Source of the DNA: Rhodospirillaceae bacterium
GTDB taxonomy: Bacteria; Pseudomonadota; Alphaproteobacteria; UBA7985
Assembly: GCA_002700865.1 (NCBI GenBank)
Contig: PAFB01000044.1
Span: 1 to 17,728 of the forward strand
Reading direction: 5' to 3'
DNA: 17,728 bases
Every line of letters begins with the position of its first letter. The first letter of the stretch is position 1. The notes under the pieces are model-generated. The model made no database searches, was not told where the DNA came from, and saw nothing but the letters and a program-made list of their open reading frames with translations. The translations under genes and the position numbers were made by a program. Of the stretch, positions 14,603 to 17,728 are shown piece by piece.

Positions 14603-15258
14603 TCAGTAAGTTGAATACCGTTGGATCATCGACCTATCTACGCCTGAAGAATGATATCATCTTCGGCGTGCTTGAGCCGGGTAAAAAGCTCAAACTCAAT
14701 ACCCTGCGCGACCAATACGAAGCCAGCCTGTCCACGCTGCGAGAGACGCTCAACCGCCTGACTTCAGAGGGTTTTGTCGCTGCAGAAGAGCAACGCGGTT
14801 TCTTTGTGACGCCGATTTCAAAGATCGACCTGCAGGAAGTCGCCACCATGCGGATTCTGCTCGAATGCTTTGCGCTCGAAGAGTCCATCAAGGGCGGTGA
14901 TGCGGACTGGGAAGGCGATCTGGTCGCCGCGCATCACAAGCTTCGCCGGGTCGAAGACCGCATGCTCTTGGGCGACTATTCAGACAAGGAACTGTGGAAG
15001 CGGCTCGATTGGGAATTTCACCTCGCCCTGATTCAGGCGTGTAATAACAAGAACCTGCTGGCCCTGCATGCCGTGCTCTACGACAAATACCTGCGCTACA
15101 TGATCCTCGTCGTGACCTTTCGCGGTGAGGAAGCCTTTGACGAGCACAGGACCATGTTTGAGGCGGCACTCAGCCGGGATACCGGGCTGGCGTCTGATAC
15201 CCTGCGCCGACACGTCAACATGAGCCTGTTCCAGACCCTCGACGCCATGCCAGATTAG
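14599..15258 (+). CDS. GntR-family transcriptional regulator, FCD (FadR-like C-terminal) type
   Basis: From the ATG at 14599 the product has 219 residues, normal for the FCD subfamily. An N-terminal winged helix-turn-helix (about 10-72) contains STLRETLNRLTSEGFV. A helical FCD ligand-binding domain follows, with the usual metal-binding set: D137 and H141 (LDWEFHLALIQ), H183 (DEHRTMFEA) and H205 (LRRHV). Such regulators bind organic-acid ligands and usually repress the neighbouring operon until ligand is present. It is divergent from dctP, so it most likely controls the TRAP/catabolic cluster. A GTG at 14527 in frame would add 24 residues unlike any GntR N-terminus, so the ATG is preferred. 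Its own ribosome site is weak (AGGGA 12 bases upstream). Its end lies six bases from the converging hydratase operon. Confidence 0.9.
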   Translation: MISKLNTVGSSTYLRLKNDIIFGVLEPGKKLKLNTLRDQYEASLSTLRETLNRLTSEGFVAAEEQRGFFVTPISKIDLQEVATMRILLECFALEESIKGGDADWEGDLVAAHHKLRRVEDRMLLGDYSDKELWKRLDWEFHLALIQACNNKNLLALHAVLYDKYLRYMILVVTFRGEEAFDEHRTMFEAALSRDTGLASDTLRRHVNMSLFQTLDAMPD

Positions 15259-15264
15259 CGGCGC

Positions 15265-15891
15265 TTACAGCTCCGTCACACCAATCAAACCGTTGCGCGT
15301 CACCAGCGCTGCCAGCTCAGCCTCTGACAGGTGATCGGTCTCGGGGGGACGTTTGGGGAGGATCATGTAGCGCATGTCAGCGGTGGAATCGTGCACACGC
15401 ACTTCGCGGCCGTTACCGATATCAGTGCCAAACTCGCGCAACACCGACCGCGGATCGCGCACCACCCGACCCCGGTAGGCTTTGGACTTGTACCATTCCG
15501 GGGAAGGGCCCAAGAGCGTGACCGGGTAGCAGGAGCACAGCGTACACACCACGACGTTGTGGACGTCCTCGGTATTTTCCAGCACCACCAGCGGCGTTCC
15601 CTTGGTGTCATGGCCCAGTGTTTTGGCCGCTTCCTTACCATTGGCAAGCAAAGCCGCCTTGTAGTCTGCATCGACCCAGGCACGGGCAATCATCGCGGCA
15701 CCGTTTCGGTCCGAGCGGCCTTCCATCAGGGTTAGCTGGTCCTGCACGTCCTGCGCGCTGAAACCCCCCTTTTCGATCAACACAAGCCGCAGGGCATCTG
15801 CGAGCAGCGCGGTGTCGGAGTTGGAGGTATCCGGCGCCTCAATCGGATCATGGCTGTGATCGTGATGATGGGCGTGATGATCCTGTGTCAT
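15265..15891 (-). CDS. Cobalt-type nitrile hydratase alpha / thiocyanate hydrolase gamma-like subunit
   Basis: The 208-residue product starts at the ATG at 15891, overlapping the previous stop as ATGA. It carries the metal-cysteine cluster VCTLCSCYP (C116, C119, C121), where Thr rather than Ser after the first Cys marks the cobalt form of the family. The downstream segment SPEWYKSKAYRGRVVRDPR and the C-terminal LVTRNGLIGV block are also typical. Nitrile hydratase turns nitriles into amides; thiocyanate hydrolase turns thiocyanate into carbonyl sulfide and ammonia. The N-terminus is His-rich (HHAHHHDHSHD, about 5-15), as I recall for the Thiobacillus thioparus ScnC subunit, and may bind metal. 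With the two small subunits encoded upstream the architecture matches thiocyanate hydrolase, but substrate cannot be decided here. Longer starts up to 16065 are rejected because they overlap the upstream gene. Confidence 0.88.
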   Translation of the reverse strand: MTQDHHAHHHDHSHDPIEAPDTSNSDTALLADALRLVLIEKGGFSAQDVQDQLTLMEGRSDRNGAAMIARAWVDADYKAALLANGKEAAKTLGHDTKGTPLVVLENTEDVHNVVVCTLCSCYPVTLLGPSPEWYKSKAYRGRVVRDPRSVLREFGTDIGNGREVRVHDSTADMRYMILPKRPPETDHLSEAELAALVTRNGLIGVTEL

Positions 15892-16196
15892 GGTTGAGCC
15901 GCCTTCAGCCAATGTTGGTAGACTTCGATTTCGATGCTGTCCCGCGTTGGTCCGGTGTAATCGGGCCATAGCTGAGACTGCTGGAAGCGGACGCGGTAAA
16001 GCGGTTGTGCCGGTTGCCCGTCCCCGCCGTAGGCGAGAGTCTCCGGGTTGCCAAATGTGCCGCACAACCGCTCGATTTCACCGGTCATTCCTCGGCAATA
16101 GACCGGCGCGCGCATGTGTCCGCGCAGGCCCTCTTCAGCCTCCAGATCGCGAACGGTCACGCGGTCGCCTGTCGTAAAGCGAACGGCCACGCTCAC
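15888..16196 (-). CDS. Separate C-terminal beta-type subunit (SH3-like barrel) of nitrile hydratase / thiocyanate hydrolase
   Basis: The start is a GTG at 16196 that overlaps the preceding stop as GTGA; the product is 102 residues. It corresponds to the C-terminal half of a nitrile hydratase beta subunit: FTTGDRVTVRDL at the start, YCRGMTGEIERLCGTFGNPE in the middle, and QPLYRVRFQQSQLWPDY near the end. In thiocyanate hydrolase this part is a separate alpha subunit. It packs against the metal subunit and shapes the active site. It lies between the N-terminal beta-type gene and the metal-subunit gene, with 4-base overlaps at both ends, so all three are translated in stoichiometric coupling. The overlaps and the natural domain boundary argue against a recent frameshift in a fused beta gene. 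Confidence 0.8.
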   Translation of the reverse strand: MSVAVRFTTGDRVTVRDLEAEEGLRGHMRAPVYCRGMTGEIERLCGTFGNPETLAYGGDGQPAQPLYRVRFQQSQLWPDYTGPTRDSIEIEVYQHWLKAAQP

Positions 16197-16528
16197 GGCT
16201 CTAACCCCCGTTCCGCCCGCAGTTCCTCGATTTTGGCGTCCAGTTCCGAACAGCTCAAAACACCCTTTTCGATCATGATCGCCGCCAGCGACCGCGCCCA
16301 TTTGCCGTAGTAGGGTTCGGCGTTGTAGGTCGCTTCCCCCAGAGTCTCAATGCCCCGGCGCAACTCGTCCACCCGCATCAACCCAACGCTGGGTGAGGAC
16401 AACAAGCGCATCATCGCATCAACCCGACGCTCCCACAGCTGATAGTCGCCGTCATGCAGGGGTATCGGACCAAAATCGTCGCCGCCGACGTCGTGGTAAG
16501 CTTTTGATTGGAACGTGCTGTCAGTCAT
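16193..16528 (-). CDS. Separate N-terminal beta-type subunit of nitrile hydratase / thiocyanate hydrolase
   Basis: The 111-residue product corresponds to the N-terminal helical half of nitrile hydratase beta. It has the YHDVGGDDFGPIPL start, the conserved Arg in DELRRGIETLG, and AEPYYGKWARSLAAIMIEKGV. HDVGG and PYYGKW resemble the thiocyanate hydrolase beta subunit (ScnB) as I remember it more than typical nitrile hydratases, which have DTGG and SYYEHW-like segments. It should form the enzyme together with the two downstream products. The ATG at 16528 follows GAGG by five bases. It is the first gene of the three-gene operon, and its stop overlaps the next start as GTGA. The nitrile hydratase activator proteins are related to this domain, but position and coupling favour a structural subunit. 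Confidence 0.78.
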   Translation of the reverse strand: MTDSTFQSKAYHDVGGDDFGPIPLHDGDYQLWERRVDAMMRLLSSPSVGLMRVDELRRGIETLGEATYNAEPYYGKWARSLAAIMIEKGVLSCSELDAKIEELRAERGLEP

Positions 16529-16649
16529 GGCGTCCTCGCGTCAATGCCCCTCGGGCTCCCCCTATTAGTGAGAGCCGGAAATGCGGGCAGAAAAGAGCTG
16601 TCGCAGAGTGCCCGTTGGCGACCCCAGCGGTCAACTCCCACGCCAGCGT

Positions 16650-16677
16650 TGATCCTCTCTTTGATTTGCGCATAACG
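16650..16677 (+). promoter_or_regulatory. Possible RpoE-like promoter for the small RNA candidate
   Basis: TGATCC at 16650-16655 and TAACG at 16673-16677 are separated by 17 bases. This is close to the TGATCC-N18-TAAGA pattern I recall for the Rhodobacter sphaeroides RpoE (singlet-oxygen) sigma factor. An overlapping sigma-70-like reading (TTGATC at 16649, ATAACG at 16672) is equally possible. The position fits a transcript ending at the 16825 terminator. Confidence 0.25.
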
Positions 16678-16683
16678 ACTATG

Positions 16684-16825
16684 CACAGGGTTTGAGAGCT
16701 ATGGCCCCCATGCCAATCTGAACTAATTCAGGGCCTAGACGAGTTTCCTCCTAAGATACTCAGTCGTTATGACTCTCTCAGTCTTTATCCCCGCGAGAAT
16801 GCTTCGGCTCTTGCGGGGTTTTTTT
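16684..16825 (+). ncRNA. Candidate small regulatory RNA with CCUCCU loop
   Basis: No plus-strand protein gene precedes the strong terminator at 16789-16825, yet the 100 bases before it are rich in small hairpins. They are CTGAA-CTAA-TTCAG at 16718-16731, GAGT...ACTC at 16741-16761 with CCTCCT exposed in the loop, and AGTC/GACT/AGTC alternatives at 16762-16783. A pyrimidine-rich CCUCC loop can pair with Shine-Dalgarno sequences and is a hallmark of several alphaproteobacterial small RNAs. The 5' end is inferred from a possible promoter and is uncertain. I cannot assign a known RNA family. Confidence 0.4.
16789..16825 (+). terminator. Strong intrinsic terminator (plus strand)
   Basis: CCCCGCGAGA pairs with TCTTGCGGGG over 10 bp, with one G-T pair. 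The inner GC-TTCG-GC forms a stable UUCG tetraloop, and seven T's follow at 16819-16825. The T-run is only on the plus strand, so it ends a plus-strand transcript. Confidence 0.85.
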
Positions 16826-16838
16826 GTCTGCAGACATG

Positions 16839-16869
16839 AAAAAAGCCTGCCCAAGCGAATGGGCAGGCT
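16839..16869 (-). terminator. Second intrinsic terminator behind the porin (minus strand)
   Basis: A perfect 10-bp stem (AGCCTGCCCA / TGGGCAGGCT) with a 6-base loop is followed, on the minus strand, by six T's (plus-strand A's at 16839-16844). It backs up the first porin terminator and blocks readthrough towards the hydratase operon. Confidence 0.75.
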
Positions 16870-16917
16870 AAGTCATCTTTTTTGGAAAAGACCACAAATT
16901 GTGGGCTTTAGCATCGT

Positions 16918-16944
16918 GAAAACCGGGGAGACGTGCTCCCCGGT
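16918..16944 (-). terminator. First intrinsic terminator of the porin gene (minus strand)
   Basis: ACCGGGGAG / CTCCCCGGT form a perfect 9-bp stem with a 5-base loop, about 20 bases after the porin stop, followed by TTTT on the minus strand. Confidence 0.75.
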
Positions 16945-16964
16945 CCTCAGGATTTCTTCCGTCC

Positions 16965-17728
16965 TTAGAAGGACAGCGTCGCGCCGATTTCACCACCTTC
17001 GTCGTCAGCGTCGTAACCTGCGTACAGGGTCAGACCGCCGAGGTCGTAGTCCAGACCGATGGCAGGCTCGAGGTCTTCATCGAAGCCGATGGACAGACCG
17101 AAGCCGTTCAGGGACGTGGACGCGGATACGGAGTAGGTGATGCCCGCCTTCTCGTGGTCGTCCGCAGAGGAGGAACCGAAGGTCGCGCTTACGCCGAAGC
17201 CAGCGATCGCCATGGAAGCGGACAGACCCCAATCAGAGGAGGAGTCCAGAGCAGCTGCCAGAGACATGTCACCCACGTCGTAAGCCAGACCCAGATCCCA
17301 AGCGGTGATCGAGAGCAGGTCTTCGCCGTTACCCAGAACCATGTCGAAGCCAGCAGCCATGCCGCCAAGATCAAGCGTACCGCCCGTGATCACTTCGATG
17401 TCACTCAGAGTGTCGGTCTCGGCCAGATCCATAGCGAGGTATGGGTTTGCGCCCATCAGGCCCAGGCCTTGAGCAATGACAACGAGGCCGTCAGCGTCGA
17501 TATCTGCTTGGTCACCAGCGCCAGCGATTTCGCCAACACCACCAGCGTAGTCGCCGGACTGCAGGGTCAGACGACCAAAGCCACCTTCGATGTAGATCGA
17601 AGCGTCAGAAACGGTCATCACCTTGGACTCGTTGTCCATGTAGAAAGCAGTATCAGACGCATCAACGCCGGACAGACAAGCAGCACCGACAACCATCTTG
17701 GTATCGGAAGAAGCCATCATCACTTCCA
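16965..17728 (-). CDS. Outer-membrane porin, C-terminal part (N-terminus beyond window)
   Basis: The frame is open to the right edge; about 254 C-terminal residues are visible, and the signal peptide and start lie outside. The sequence alternates short amphipathic strands with Gly/Asp/Ser-rich turns and is strongly acidic. It ends with a beta-signal-like terminal segment GGEIGATLSF finishing in Phe, as expected for a beta-barrel inserted by the BAM complex. Repeated strand patterns such as LGLAYDVGDMSLAAAL and ITYSVSASTSLNGFGLSIGF fit an alphaproteobacterial general porin. Synonymous codon choice is narrower than in the neighbouring genes, which suggests high expression. Two tandem terminators follow the gene. 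Internal GTG/ATG codons near 17723 are not the start, because the frame continues upstream. Confidence 0.82.
   Translation of the reverse strand, partial: EVMMASSDTKMVVGAACLSGVDASDTAFYMDNESKVMTVSDASIYIEGGFGRLTLQSGDYAGGVGEIAGAGDQADIDADGLVVIAQGLGLMGANPYLAMDLAETDTLSDIEVITGGTLDLGGMAAGFDMVLGNGEDLLSITAWDLGLAYDVGDMSLAAALDSSSDWGLSASMAIAGFGVSATFGSSSADDHEKAGITYSVSASTSLNGFGLSIGFDEDLEPAIGLDYDLGGLTLYAGYDADDEGGEIGATLSF

Larger units (their letters stand above)
16529..16964. other. Non-coding region between hydratase operon and porin
   Basis: These 436 bases contain no recognisable protein gene. On the plus strand there is a series of small hairpins ending in a strong intrinsic terminator (small RNA candidate 16684-16825). 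On the minus strand, two T-tailed hairpins (16918-16944 and 16839-16869) and a small palindrome at 16892-16904 (CCACAA-A-TTGTGG) follow the porin gene. The promoter of the hydratase operon must lie in the left part, but I cannot point to convincing hexamers. Confidence 0.6.

Noticed and set aside
15892..16065. Longer start for the hydratase metal subunit
   Set aside because: It would fully overlap the C-beta gene; the ATGA-coupled start at 15891 gives the normal length.
15888..16528. Single beta-subunit gene broken by a frameshift
   Set aside because: The split is at the natural domain boundary, with GTGA start/stop overlap, and matches the known gene order of thiocyanate hydrolase; a sequencing or mutational frameshift cannot be fully excluded.
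16769..17140. Plus-strand 123-codon frame over the terminators and porin
   Set aside because: It runs through three terminator hairpins and is antisense to the porin; no protein character.
1..17728. CRISPR arrays, insertion sequences, prophage genes, tRNA or rRNA
   Set aside because: I saw no regularly spaced repeats, transposase or phage-type proteins, or structural RNA signatures in the window.

Overview
The window looks like chromosomal DNA of an alphaproteobacterium, most likely a marine Rhodobacterales (Roseobacter-type) species. The reasons are high-GC coding sequence, a complete TRAP transporter with an FCD-type GntR regulator, several accessory catabolic genes of types common in that group, and an acidic, Gly/Ala/Ser-rich outer-membrane porin that ends in Phe. 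The taxon is an inference; no rRNA or marker gene is present.

Layout, left to right. (1) 1-1295 (minus) is the N-terminal part of a membrane-bound HAMP/SpoIIE-type (RsbU-like) phosphatase that runs off the left edge. (2) 1296-1651 is non-coding. (3) 1652-2956 (plus) is an MmgE/PrpD-family protein, convergent with the main cluster. (4) About 3163-14405 (minus) is a nine-gene catabolic cluster. In transcription order it holds dctP, dctQ and dctM (TRAP uptake), a Gfo/Idh dehydrogenase, a TIM-barrel/HPPD-like fusion resembling QuiC, a short citrate-synthase-like protein, a TIM-barrel isomerase, a CoA-acylating aldehyde dehydrogenase and a thiamine-pyrophosphate enzyme. (5) 14599-15258 (plus) is a divergent GntR/FCD regulator, preceded by a possible 17-codon leader peptide. 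(6) 15265-16528 (minus) holds three translationally coupled genes for a cobalt-type nitrile hydratase / thiocyanate hydrolase family enzyme. Its beta subunit is encoded as two proteins, as in thiocyanate hydrolase (order B-A-C). (7) 16529-16964 has no gene but carries a very strong plus-strand terminator with no plus-strand gene in front of it, which points to a small RNA, followed by minus-strand terminators. (8) 16965-17728 (minus) is the C-terminal part of a porin that runs off the right edge.

How the genes may work together. The TRAP system imports an organic acid or hydroxylated acid under control of the GntR/FCD regulator. A 12-bp palindrome just upstream of dctP is the natural operator candidate. 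The enzymes suggest a sequence of NAD(P)-dependent oxidation (Gfo/Idh), isomerisation or dehydration (TIM barrels), C-C bond chemistry (TPP enzyme), conversion of the resulting aldehyde to an acyl-CoA (SauS/EutE-like dehydrogenase), and then condensation or cleavage of a citrate-like CoA adduct (short citrate-synthase-like protein), with a PrpD-family dehydratase next door. These enzyme classes parallel the myo-inositol (iol) pathway, and the QuiC-like gene suggests a hydroaromatic or cyclitol substrate. The substrate cannot be fixed from sequence alone. A second promoter/operator region seems to lie at 7273-7396, ahead of the last three genes.
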